A DNA stretch of 12,906 nt from DATKYK01 sp034430255 (GTDB lineage: Bacteria; Chloroflexota; Dehalococcoidia; E44-bin15), in NCBI GenBank assembly GCA_034430255.1, contig DAOUEU010000045.1, positions 1 to 12,906 of the forward strand, read 5' to 3'. Positions 6,426 to 12,906 of this stretch are shown here, in pieces. The notes beneath the pieces are model-generated. The model saw nothing but the letters and a program-made list of their open reading frames with translations, had not been told where the DNA came from and did not search any database. Positions within the stretch are counted from its first letter, which is position 1. Every line of letters starts with the position of its first letter. Both the position numbers and the translations under genes were made by a program.

Positions 6426-7211
6426 TTGAGAAAACTGAGGATACTGGTTACAAATGACGACGGATTTCTGGCCAGGGGGCTGTGGGACCTGGCCAGGGCG
6501 CTTTGTGAGGTTGGCGAGGTTTGCATTGTGGCTCCCGATAGGGAACAGAGCGCCGTAGGCAGCTCGGTGACGCTTCACAATCCGCTACGGGTAAAGGAGA
6601 TACGATCCCCGATAAAGGATGTAAAGAGCTACCTAGTGGAGGGTACCCCCGGTGATTGTGTCATCCTGGCCCTGGGCCACCTGCTCGATACAAAGATTGA
6701 CATAGTGTTTTCTGGCATAAACGAGGGGTCAAATCTCGGCGACGATGTTCTCCTCTCCGGAACAGTGGGTGCGGCGCTCCACGGATACCTTAAGGGTATT
6801 ACCTCGGTAGCCATATCGGTAGGGGCATTAAAGGATGTCCATTTTAATGCTGCGTCCCGGCTGGCAGTTGTCCTGGCGCCACTCATAGCGGATTTACCCG
6901 CTGGGACCTTCCTGAATATAAACCTGCCCAACCTGCCTCTAGAGCAGATCAAGGGTATAGAGGTTACCCGTCTGGGACGGCGAAGCTACAGCGATGAGAT
7001 TCAGCCGGGGCATGATGGTAAGAGGGACTATTACTGGATCGTGCGAGGCAGGCCGGAGTGGCTGCCGGAGGAGGGCACCGATATATGGGCGTTCACCAGT
7101 GATAAGATTACCATAACCCCGCTTTACAATGAACTGACAAACCTGCAGGTGCTCTCCGCTATCCAGGAGTTAACGCCTACTCTCATCAAGGGGTTATTTA
7201 ATCAGGATTGA
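6426..7211 (+). CDS. surE: 5'/3'-nucleotidase SurE
   Basis: SurE is a metal-dependent phosphatase acting on nucleoside 5'- and 3'-monophosphates and short polyphosphates, often linked to stationary-phase survival. The 261 residues begin with the family signature RILVTNDDG. The four usual metal ligands are visible as D11, D12, S42 (in APDREQSAVG) and N99 (in SGINEGSNLGDD). GTPGDCV at 73-79 and the SGTVGAALHG helix also fit. The start is TTG, chosen because the homology begins at once and AGAGGT lies nine bases upstream. It stands alone, with a 107-base gap after sucD and a 263-base gap downstream. Confidence 0.95.
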   Translation: MRKLRILVTNDDGFLARGLWDLARALCEVGEVCIVAPDREQSAVGSSVTLHNPLRVKEIRSPIKDVKSYLVEGTPGDCVILALGHLLDTKIDIVFSGINEGSNLGDDVLLSGTVGAALHGYLKGITSVAISVGALKDVHFNAASRLAVVLAPLIADLPAGTFLNINLPNLPLEQIKGIEVTRLGRRSYSDEIQPGHDGKRDYYWIVRGRPEWLPEEGTDIWAFTSDKITITPLYNELTNLQVLSAIQELTPTLIKGLFNQD

Positions 7212-7287
7212 TGGATCGTCACTATAGAAGAGACGTGGAAAAACCGGATCCAGGGACAAACGCTACCTCAAGGGAAGAATCAAGGAA

Positions 7288-7354
7288 TCGAACCCCCCTT
7301 TTTTAACACCTTTTAGGTAAAAAAACGGACTACATAACTTCTGATTATGGTGTC
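7288..7354 (+). repeat. Dispersed direct repeat, copy A
   Basis: This stretch starts TCGAACCCCCCTTTTT, continues through CCTTTTAG and an A-run plus CGGACT, and ends CATAACTTCTGAT...GGTGTC. The same order of blocks recurs in the same orientation at 12234-12302, with one two-base indel and scattered mismatches (about four fifths identical by eye). It is non-coding in both places because the indel breaks every shared frame. It lies just left of the first gene of the A+T-richer redox segment. The T-run and A-run in the middle could fold on each other. Identity is unknown; a miniature element or attachment-site-like sequence are possibilities. Confidence 0.75.
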
Positions 7355-7369
7355 GATGTATTTGGTCTC

Positions 7370-7381
7370 TACTTATAAGTA
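7370..7381. promoter_or_regulatory. 12-bp palindrome, candidate operator
   Basis: TACTTATAAGTA is a perfect palindrome ending four bases before the -35 box of the promoter at 7386. Its position and symmetry suit a dimeric regulator of the rubredoxin-fusion gene, but no such regulator is encoded in the window. An A+T-rich palindrome of this size can also arise by chance. Confidence 0.35.
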
Positions 7382-7385
7382 ACTA

Positions 7386-7414
7386 TTGACATCATCCTTC
7401 TTAGCATCTACGAT
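7386..7414 (+). promoter_or_regulatory. Promoter of the rubredoxin/TPP-enzyme gene
   Basis: A perfect -35 TTGACA (7386-7391) is followed after 17 bases by TACGAT (7409-7414, four of six). The expected start of transcription is near 7421, giving a leader of about 60 bases. Confidence 0.6.
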
Positions 7415-7480
7415 GTGCACACAAACGAACATAACACAATTTACCTAGTTTGGTATTAAATGTAAAGCTGAGGGATGACT

Positions 7481-9244
7481 ATGAAGAAGTTCAGATGTAC
7501 CGTTTGCAATTACATATATGATGAAGCGAAAGAGGGCAGGGAGTTTTCAATACTAACAGATTATTGGACTTGCCCAGTATGTAATGCTCTCAAGAATGCC
7601 TTTGTACCACTCTCAGAAGATCGCAAGGAAATACCTTCTAAACAGAAGACTGTATCTGATGTGCTAGTTGAACAAATGGCAGAGTGGGGTATAAATTACA
7701 TCTTCGGCATACCTGGAACATCCTCATTAGGGTTGGTGGATGCTATCAGAAAAAATGCGAGACTGAAATACTACCAAGTACGACACGAGCAAACAGCCGC
7801 CTTTATGGCATCCGCTTATGGAAAGCTCACTGGACATATAGCTGCCTGTCTGACTGTGGCAGGGCCTGGGGCAGTTAACCTAGCTACTGGTCTGTATGAT
7901 GCTAAGTTAGATCATGCTCCAGTATTGGCTATAACCGGATTAGTCAAGAGGCAATTGATTGGGCCTGGATCATTTCAGGAAATAGACCAACATTCCTTTT
8001 TTGAACCTATATGTGTATTTAATAAAGTCCTTATGTCAGAAGATCAGACAACGACCTTGGTAACTCTAGCAATCAAGCATGCTTTGGTTGATAGAGGTGT
8101 TTCACACATTAGTATACCCAGTGATCTTCAGAAGCTTCCATATAATGGGGACGTTTTGCCCATGCAAGGTAGAATCCCGAATAGAAATATCTTGCAGTGC
8201 GATCTTCTTATTAAGGAAGCGGCTTTGGTCATCAATAATGCGAAAAGGCCTGTAATAATAGCTGGGTTTGGTGCTATAGACCAAGGAAATAAATTATTGC
8301 AGCTTGCTAAAAAAATTTCCTCTCCCATTGTGACTACATTTCGAGGTAAGGGAGTTATTGATGAAGAAAATGAACTGTATGTAGGAAGCCATGGGGCAAT
8401 TGGATCGACTGCTGCTGCTAGGCTAGTGCGAGAGAGCGACTTATTGATAGTGATTGGATCGTCATTCTCCGATATGACCCAAATACCACAAAAGAAAATA
8501 ATACAGATAGATATAGATCCAATGATGATAGCTAAGAATTACCCTGTAGAGGTTGGGTTATGGGGCAACAGTGCTGAACTCATACCAAAACTCACTGAAG
8601 CTGTAAAGAAAAAGCCAAATACCGAGTACCTGGCTGAAATAATCAGACTAAAGGGGGAATGGGTTTCTCAACTGATGCGAGAAGCGGATGCATTGAGAAC
8701 CCCAATAAGACCGCAATACATAATCAAAGTACTGAATGATAGAATAGGTAGTGACGCTGTGATTTCCTTAGACGTAGGAGAGAACGGCTGGTGGTTTGGC
8801 AGGAATTTCTGGATGAAACAAACTCAGAAAATGGTCATGTCAGGTTATTTAGCTTCAATGGGTGCTGGGTTGCCCGGAGCTATGGCAGCACAGATTGCAT
8901 ATCCAGGTAAACAAGTTGTATGTATTACAGGTGATGGAGGGTTCTCAATGGTAATGGGTGACTTCCTTACGGCTGTGAAATATGCGTTGCCTGTTAAGGT
9001 CATACTCTTCAACAACAAGCAACTCGGCATGATTATGCAGGAGCAGAAGGTTGAGAATTATCCTAATTGGCAGACAGACCTATACAACTGCGATTTTGCG
9101 GAATATGCACGCAACTGTGGCGGACTCGGGATTAAGGTGGTGGATCCTAAGGAGCTCGATAGTTCTATTGAAAATGCACTATCATCCGATACGCCAGTTA
9201 TTGTAGACATAGATACCGATCCGAGGAGATTCATTAGAAGCTGA
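7481..9244 (+). CDS. Rubredoxin fused to a pyruvate-oxidase-like thiamine diphosphate enzyme
   Basis: Residues 1-44 form a rubredoxin-like iron site with CxxC pairs at C6/C9 and C31/C34. The loop between them is shorter than in free rubredoxin, and Asn replaces the usual Gly after each pair (CTVCN, CPVCN). From about 55 onward a complete thiamine diphosphate enzyme follows: a PYR domain with catalytic Glu in RHEQ (E103), a central domain, and a PP domain with GDGGFSMVMGDF (484-495) and NN (511-512). The wording of the PP motif and of IGPGSFQE fits pyruvate oxidase (PoxB) better than acetolactate synthase. The membrane-binding C-terminal tail of E. coli PoxB is missing, since the chain ends soon after VIVDIDTDP. 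A likely reaction is oxidative decarboxylation of pyruvate or another 2-oxoacid, with electrons leaving through the rubredoxin, but substrate and FAD use are inferred. I prefer ATG 7481 over ATG 7475, because GAGGG abuts the latter. Confidence 0.85.
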   Translation: MKKFRCTVCNYIYDEAKEGREFSILTDYWTCPVCNALKNAFVPLSEDRKEIPSKQKTVSDVLVEQMAEWGINYIFGIPGTSSLGLVDAIRKNARLKYYQVRHEQTAAFMASAYGKLTGHIAACLTVAGPGAVNLATGLYDAKLDHAPVLAITGLVKRQLIGPGSFQEIDQHSFFEPICVFNKVLMSEDQTTTLVTLAIKHALVDRGVSHISIPSDLQKLPYNGDVLPMQGRIPNRNILQCDLLIKEAALVINNAKRPVIIAGFGAIDQGNKLLQLAKKISSPIVTTFRGKGVIDEENELYVGSHGAIGSTAAARLVRESDLLIVIGSSFSDMTQIPQKKIIQIDIDPMMIAKNYPVEVGLWGNSAELIPKLTEAVKKKPNTEYLAEIIRLKGEWVSQLMREADALRTPIRPQYIIKVLNDRIGSDAVISLDVGENGWWFGRNFWMKQTQKMVMSGYLASMGAGLPGAMAAQIAYPGKQVVCITGDGGFSMVMGDFLTAVKYALPVKVILFNNKQLGMIMQEQKVENYPNWQTDLYNCDFAEYARNCGGLGIKVVDPKELDSSIENALSSDTPVIVDIDTDPRRFIRS

Positions 9245-9308
9245 TTTTTATTTAAGCGACCATACACTCTAGGAGCAGAGGTGGAATCAAAGGCTAGAGA
9301 TGTTCTAT

Positions 9309-9334
9309 AACCACCTTATATAAGCAAGGCGGTT
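9309..9334 (+). other. Imperfect inverted repeat upstream of tpx
   Basis: AACCACCTT (9309-9317) pairs with AAGGCGGTT (9326-9334), leaving eight matched pairs, one A-C mismatch and an eight-base loop. No T-tract follows, so it is not a standard terminator for the upstream gene. It lies about 40 bases before the tpx start and may be an operator or leader structure. I see no convincing tpx promoter in 9245-9376. Confidence 0.35.
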
Positions 9335-9376
9335 CGTACTGGCTATATCTATCATAATATCAGTAAGGATAGTTAC

Positions 9377-9898
9377 ATGGAAGAAAGAAAAGCAGTTGTA
9401 ACTTTCCACGGCAATCAACTAACATTGCTGGGGCCAGAGATCGAAGTGGGGCAGAAGGCGCCTCATTTCAGACTATTGTCAACAGATATGAAGGAGGTAG
9501 AGCTATCGCAAAGTGGAGGTAAGGTCAGGCTTCTCAGCATCGTACCATCCCTGGATACGCCGGTCTGCGATCTACAGACGCAGAGATTTGAAAGCGAGGC
9601 GAGCAAATTCAGGGATGTGGTCATATATACGATAAGCATGGACTTGCCTTTTGCCCAAGCCCGCTACTGTGGTGCACACGGTATTAGCAACCTGCAGACT
9701 CTTTCTGATCACCGTGAAGCGTCTTTTGGTGCTGCCTACGGGGTTTTAATCAAGGAACTGCGCCTACTTAGCCGCGCAGTTTTCATTATTGACCGCAATG
9801 ACACTATACGATACGTTGAGTACGTAAAAGAGGTTATACAGCATCCTGACTATGATAAGGCAGTTGAGGCTTTAAGAGAGGTAGTCGCCGCAAAGTAG
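9377..9898 (+). CDS. tpx: Thiol peroxidase (atypical two-Cys peroxiredoxin)
   Basis: Tpx reduces hydrogen peroxide and alkyl hydroperoxides using thioredoxin as electron donor. The 173 residues match the family. The peroxidatic cysteine is C64 in PSLDTPVC and the resolving cysteine is C98 in ARYCGAHG, the same 34-residue spacing as E. coli C61/C95. SMDLPFAQARYC and the late VEYVKEVIQHPDYDKAVEAL are typical. The ATG is preceded by AAGGA about eight bases upstream. It follows the rubredoxin fusion by 132 bases on the same strand and converges with the yyaL-like gene 35 bases away. The setting suggests defence against oxidants in an oxygen-sensitive cell. Confidence 0.95.
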   Translation: MEERKAVVTFHGNQLTLLGPEIEVGQKAPHFRLLSTDMKEVELSQSGGKVRLLSIVPSLDTPVCDLQTQRFESEASKFRDVVIYTISMDLPFAQARYCGAHGISNLQTLSDHREASFGAAYGVLIKELRLLSRAVFIIDRNDTIRYVEYVKEVIQHPDYDKAVEALREVVAAK

Positions 9899-9933
9899 TG
9901 ATAAGCTCGGCTCACAGTAAATAAAACTAGCCC

Positions 9934-12024
9934 TTAGTTCGAATTGAAAAACCCCAGCATTGTATTGACATCTGTTGTCGGCAGTTGGCAAGAGTGGTTC
10001 AGACACACATAAGCGGTGGCTTTACCATTAATACTTACGAGGTCTTTAGTAAATGGGGCAATATGGTTGATCTTAGGAGATTCCTGATCCACCGGACGAA
10101 GAATTAACACCTTATTCGGTATATATCTCGCTTGAATTGCTTCCAACATCTCTTTCATATCCTCTGCTTTGGGGTCGCCAGCGAGTACGACTTCGTAAGT
10201 CAGTCCTAAAGCAAAGTCCAAGGCAACCATAAGTTGGGTATAAGATGATGGTGATTGTCTGATATTATTGGCAAAAGCACGGCCTATTCCAGCCGCTTTG
10301 TCATCTAGATCAGGATTGGCAGTTATCCGCCCTAGGCGCAGCAGGTTCAACATTGCGACCGAATTCCCCGACGGTATTGCACCATCATAAATCTCCTTCT
10401 GGCGAATTAGGAGATCCTCACTATCATCCGCTGTAAAATAAAATCCTCCGTTATCTTTGTCCCAGAAGTGCTCTATTAAATCTTGGTTCAGTGATAATGC
10501 CCATTCTAAGTAACTCTCCTTAAAAGTCGTCTCGTATAGTTCAAGCATTGCATAGATTAAGAAAGCGTAATCATCCAAATAAGCTGGTACTGATGCCTGA
10601 CCATCTCGATAGCGGTGAAGAAGTCTCCCATCGGCAGTAATCATATTATTCCGGATGAACTGCGTTGCTTTTTCAGCAGCGCTTGTATACCTGGACTCAC
10701 CAAACACGCGTGCCCCTTTGGCTAATGCAGCGACCATAAGACCATTCCAATCGGTTAAAATCTTATCGTCCTTATAAGGGTGAATGCGCTTCTCACGGTA
10801 GGCGAATAGTCTCTGACGTATTACCTCCATATGCCTTTGCAGCTCTGGTACGGACATCTTCATATCAGAGGCGATTTCTTCAAAGGATGAGGTGAGGTGC
10901 AGAATGTTGTTGCCAGTTTTCCTCCCAGTAAACTCCATAAAATTGCCATCATCTTGTATATTGAACACCTTAAAGGCCAAATTTGCTTTTTCCGTTGATA
11001 ATATATGGTTGATTTCCTCACGTCTCCATATATAGAACTTTCCCTCTTCACCTTCACTGTCGGCATCCTCGGCAGAGTAAAAGCCGCCATCTGGAGCTGC
11101 CGTATCACGCAAGACATAGGTAAAGATTTCATGGGCTGTCTGAGAATATTCGACTTTTCCCGTTGCCTGATAAGTCTCCGTGTATGCCATTGCTAACATA
11201 GACTGGTCATAGAGCATCTTTTCAAAGTGAGGCACAAGCCACTGGGAGTCTGTTGAGTAGCGATGAAAGCCAAACCCAATGTGGTCGTACAGTCCACCAT
11301 TTCGTATTCGTTGAAGGGTTTTTTCAACCATATACAAAGATTTCTGGTTACCAGTACGGGCGCCGTGGCGAAGTAGAAAAAGCAAGTTGTGCGGAGTCGC
11401 AAATTTCGGTGCGCTGCCAAAACCACCATACTGTTCATCGAAGCGTTCTGCAAGCTGCTCATAAGCAAGATGGAGTATAGGTTCACCTAATTCCTTGCCC
11501 GGCATAGTCATAGATGTTTGTTGTAAAGCTGAAGTGATTTGGCTAGCTGAATTAAGAATCTCGGCATGTCGAGTTAGCCATAGTTCCTTAATACGTGGTA
11601 TAAGGTCCAGCATTCCAATTTGTCCAAACTTCGCTTCCTTAGGAATGTAGGTGGCTGCAAAAAACGGCTCCTTATTGGGTGTCATAATGATGGTAAGAGG
11701 CCAGCCCCCACTGCCTGTCATTATCTGACTAACTTGCATATATACTGAATCTATGTCAGGTCGCTCCTCACGGTCTACCTTTATAGAAACAAAAGTCTCA
11801 TTCATTAAACTGCTTATTTCTGGGTCTTCAAACGACTCGTTCTCCATCACATGGCACCAGTGGCAGGTTGAATATCCAATAGATAAAAATATTGGCTTGT
11901 TTTCCCTTTGAGCTTTAGTAAATGCCTCGTCTCCCCAAGGATACCAATCAATAGGATTTAAAGCGTGCTGCAGCAGATAGGGACTTTTCTCAAGAATTAG
12001 TCTATTCTGATGTTTGTTACCCAT
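9934..12024 (-). CDS. YyaL/DUF255 family protein: thioredoxin-like domain plus alpha/alpha barrel
   Basis: The 696 residues match bacterial YyaL and animal SPATA20. The N-terminal thioredoxin-like domain starts with NRLILEKSPYLLQHA and has a CxxC in YSTCHWCHVM (C54/C57), followed by KVDREERPDID and GSGGWPLTIIMTP. From about 190 to 600 an (alpha/alpha)6 barrel like that of N-acyl-glucosamine 2-epimerases follows, with APKFATPHNLLFLLRHG, HFEKMLYDQS, YSAEDADSEGEEGKFYIW and DDKILTDWNGLM. A final CLNHSC lies near the C-terminus. The reaction of this family is not established; a redox or sugar-related role is only suggested by its folds. The ATG at 12024 has a weak ribosome site. The gene is convergent with tpx and shares the A+T-richer composition of the segment. 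Confidence 0.9.
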   Translation of the reverse strand: MGNKHQNRLILEKSPYLLQHALNPIDWYPWGDEAFTKAQRENKPIFLSIGYSTCHWCHVMENESFEDPEISSLMNETFVSIKVDREERPDIDSVYMQVSQIMTGSGGWPLTIIMTPNKEPFFAATYIPKEAKFGQIGMLDLIPRIKELWLTRHAEILNSASQITSALQQTSMTMPGKELGEPILHLAYEQLAERFDEQYGGFGSAPKFATPHNLLFLLRHGARTGNQKSLYMVEKTLQRIRNGGLYDHIGFGFHRYSTDSQWLVPHFEKMLYDQSMLAMAYTETYQATGKVEYSQTAHEIFTYVLRDTAAPDGGFYSAEDADSEGEEGKFYIWRREEINHILSTEKANLAFKVFNIQDDGNFMEFTGRKTGNNILHLTSSFEEIASDMKMSVPELQRHMEVIRQRLFAYREKRIHPYKDDKILTDWNGLMVAALAKGARVFGESRYTSAAEKATQFIRNNMITADGRLLHRYRDGQASVPAYLDDYAFLIYAMLELYETTFKESYLEWALSLNQDLIEHFWDKDNGGFYFTADDSEDLLIRQKEIYDGAIPSGNSVAMLNLLRLGRITANPDLDDKAAGIGRAFANNIRQSPSSYTQLMVALDFALGLTYEVVLAGDPKAEDMKEMLEAIQARYIPNKVLILRPVDQESPKINHIAPFTKDLVSINGKATAYVCLNHSCQLPTTDVNTMLGFFNSN

Positions 12025-12233
12025 TCTTTATTCCAGTTATTAGTTTTAGGTATTACTTCTCTTGTTTCAATTATTTATCTTACAAATCTGTGGTACTACT
12101 TGTATGCAACCTTTGTCTCATTTAGGAGACCAGAGGTCCCTCGGAATACTGTGCAATGCGTGCATTACTCTGACAAGGTAATCTTAGCAAGGGAGATATC
12201 CTTTTTATAGCTTAGGAAAAACAAGGCAGTGAG

Positions 12234-12302
12234 TCGAACCCCCCTTTTTAAAGTTCCTTTTAGATGTAAAAAACGGACTGCATAACTTCTGATCAAGGTG
12301 TC
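12234..12302 (+). repeat. Dispersed direct repeat, copy B
   Basis: The blocks TCGAACCCCCCTTTTT, CCTTTTAG, GTAAAAAACGGACT, CATAACTTCTGAT and GGTGTC occur in the same order and orientation as in 7288-7354. The two copies stand about 4.9 kb apart and bracket the rubredoxin fusion, tpx and the yyaL-like gene. The sequence lies in a gene-free region upstream of the yyaL-like gene. Confidence 0.75.
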
Positions 12303-12423
12303 ATGGGCTTGATTATCACAGTTGCCTCTCGGCCGAATGCCCGACATTTTCCCGGACCGATTTGGTAGGCAGGGGTCAACATCGATAACTACAGGGATTA
12401 GAACATTAAAGATTAACTTGCAA

Positions 12424-12444
12424 CTTCATCGTCTCGCGATGAAG
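12424..12444. other. Perfect 8-bp inverted repeat
   Basis: CTTCATCG (12424-12431) and CGATGAAG (12437-12444) flank a five-base loop. No run of T follows on either strand close enough for a standard terminator. It lies about 90 bases downstream of the FKBP stop on the minus strand, so it could stabilise that transcript's 3' end or bind a protein. Confidence 0.35.
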
Positions 12445-12509
12445 CATCCTATGTAATTAAGGGATATGAATTATGGTCTTTACCAAGTGTGAGCGTTTGG
12501 ATGAATATT

Positions 12510-12521
12510 TCGCCTAGGCGA
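12510..12521. other. 12-bp palindrome TCGCCTAGGCGA
   Basis: This perfect palindrome begins 15 bases beyond the stop codon of the FKBP gene. It has no room for a hairpin loop unless inner pairs open, so a protein-binding site is more likely than a terminator. It may be chance. Confidence 0.3.
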
Positions 12522-12535
12522 TAGTGCTAGGACGG

Positions 12536-12906
12536 TTACAATATTTCTACAAGCGTGATCTCGAAGGTTAGATCTTCCCCTGCCAGCTGATGGGTGTTCT
12601 CTAGTGTCACGCTCGAACCGGAGACCTCAATGACCTCGGCTTCAATTACCGTACCGTTTTCTAGTTGCCAGTAGCCTATCTGACCGACCTCTGGCGGCTC
12701 GTCCTCTGGAAATTCGTCTAGATTAGCCACCACCTCGAGCGGGCCATATGCTTCATCAGCTGGGATATACACAGTTGTCGATTCGTTGATGGTCAGCCCG
12801 ATTACCGCCTGCTCGAAGCTGGGGAGTAACTGTCCCTCGCCTATTATAAATTCCAGGGGGTCGCCTCCCTGCAATTCGGACGAGTCAAATACCGTACCAT
12901 CATCCA
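12536..12906 (-). CDS. SlyD-like FKBP-type peptidyl-prolyl isomerase (5' end outside window)
   Basis: The frame is open to the window edge, so the N-terminus is missing and 122 residues are visible. They begin DDGTVFDSS and continue PLEFIIGEGQLLPSFEQAVIGL, the core of the FKBP fold, then VYIPADEAYGP. After that comes a SlyD-type insert-in-flap segment and the returning strand ENTHQLAGEDLTFEITLVEI, the counterpart of the NHPLAGKTLTFE block of SlyD. No histidine-rich metal-binding tail is present. A TTG exists inside the frame at 12874, but the FKBP homology clearly continues upstream of it. Such proteins speed proline isomerisation and act as chaperones; a signal or lipoprotein peptide cannot be judged. 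Confidence 0.9.
   Translation of the reverse strand, partial: DDGTVFDSSELQGGDPLEFIIGEGQLLPSFEQAVIGLTINESTTVYIPADEAYGPLEVVANLDEFPEDEPPEVGQIGYWQLENGTVIEAEVIEVSGSSVTLENTHQLAGEDLTFEITLVEIL

Larger units (their letters stand above)
12025..12535. other. Gene-free region between the yyaL-like and FKBP genes
   Basis: These 511 bases hold repeat copy B, an 8-bp perfect inverted repeat and a 12-bp palindrome (listed separately). Short frames exist, such as 12382-12293 on the minus strand (29 codons, starting MLTPAYQIGPGK), but none has a ribosome site or a family I recognise. A short bulged hairpin (AGGAGACC with GGTCCCT, 12124-12141) lies about 100 bases upstream of the yyaL-like start. I see no clear promoter for that gene. 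Degraded remains of older genes are possible. Confidence 0.6.

Noticed and set aside
7281..7300. tRNA T-arm-like sequence (GGTTCGATTCC on the minus strand) in repeat copy A, suggesting a partial tRNA as attachment site
   Set aside because: The flanking bases do not pair as a T stem in either copy and no acceptor stem or anticodon arm is present.
9899..9933. Bidirectional terminator between convergent tpx and the yyaL-like gene
   Set aside because: The 35-base gap shows no stem with adjoining T or A runs.
12010..12210. Plus-strand 66-codon frame with a hydrophobic start
   Set aside because: It overlaps the start of the yyaL-like gene on the other strand, has no ribosome site, and its hydrophobicity follows from local T-richness.
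12165..12347. Minus-strand 60-codon frame crossing repeat copy B
   Set aside because: The frame is not kept in copy A because of an indel, and no known family or ribosome site is seen.
12293..12382. Minus-strand 29-codon frame MLTPAYQIGPGK... ending in KPMTP
   Set aside because: It looks protein-like but is short, lacks a ribosome site, and I could not place it in any family; perhaps a gene remnant.

Overview
The window looks like a chromosomal segment of a bacterium, most likely a Chloroflexi of the Dehalococcoidia type. That assignment is an inference from three things: the style of the proteins, the packing of greA-lysS-serS, and a transposase start (MTRGSIKEY...) that I associate with such genomes. 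No rRNA or lineage-diagnostic gene is present, so it is moderate confidence at best. All large genes are intact and bacterial, with ATG, GTG and TTG starts and purine-rich ribosome sites.

Left part (1-3736): the first 118 bases are the end of an insertion sequence, carrying the first 21 codons of a leftward transposase. A near-consensus sigma-70 promoter (143-171) then drives a tight operon greA-lysS-serS, where greA and lysS overlap by one base. The greA leader holds an intrinsic-terminator-like hairpin with a U-tract, an apparent attenuator. The encoded GreA appears to lack the acidic pair at its coiled-coil tip that catalyses transcript cleavage. A tRNA-Ser(UGA) gene follows serS by about 190 bases, so a synthetase sits beside a cognate tRNA.

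Middle part (3882-7211): sucC and sucD encode the two subunits of succinyl-CoA synthetase. They are separated by 400 bases that contain a decayed 18-codon copy of the start of sucD and, overlapping its stop codon, a 99-residue membrane protein of unknown function. surE (nucleotide phosphatase) follows behind its own candidate promoter.

Right part (7212-12906): base composition becomes visibly richer in A+T. A large fusion protein joins a short rubredoxin to a pyruvate-oxidase-like thiamine diphosphate enzyme. Then come a thiol peroxidase (tpx) and, convergent with it, a YyaL/DUF255 thioredoxin-fold protein. Two imperfect direct repeats of about 68 bases (7288-7354 and 12234-12302) bracket exactly these three redox-related genes, suggesting a cassette acquired or moved as a unit. 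The window ends inside a leftward SlyD-like FKBP prolyl isomerase gene.

The observations most worth following are the GreA with a non-acidic tip under a leader attenuator, the rubredoxin-pyruvate oxidase fusion inside a repeat-bracketed redox cassette, and the duplicated sucD start with a membrane gene between sucC and sucD.
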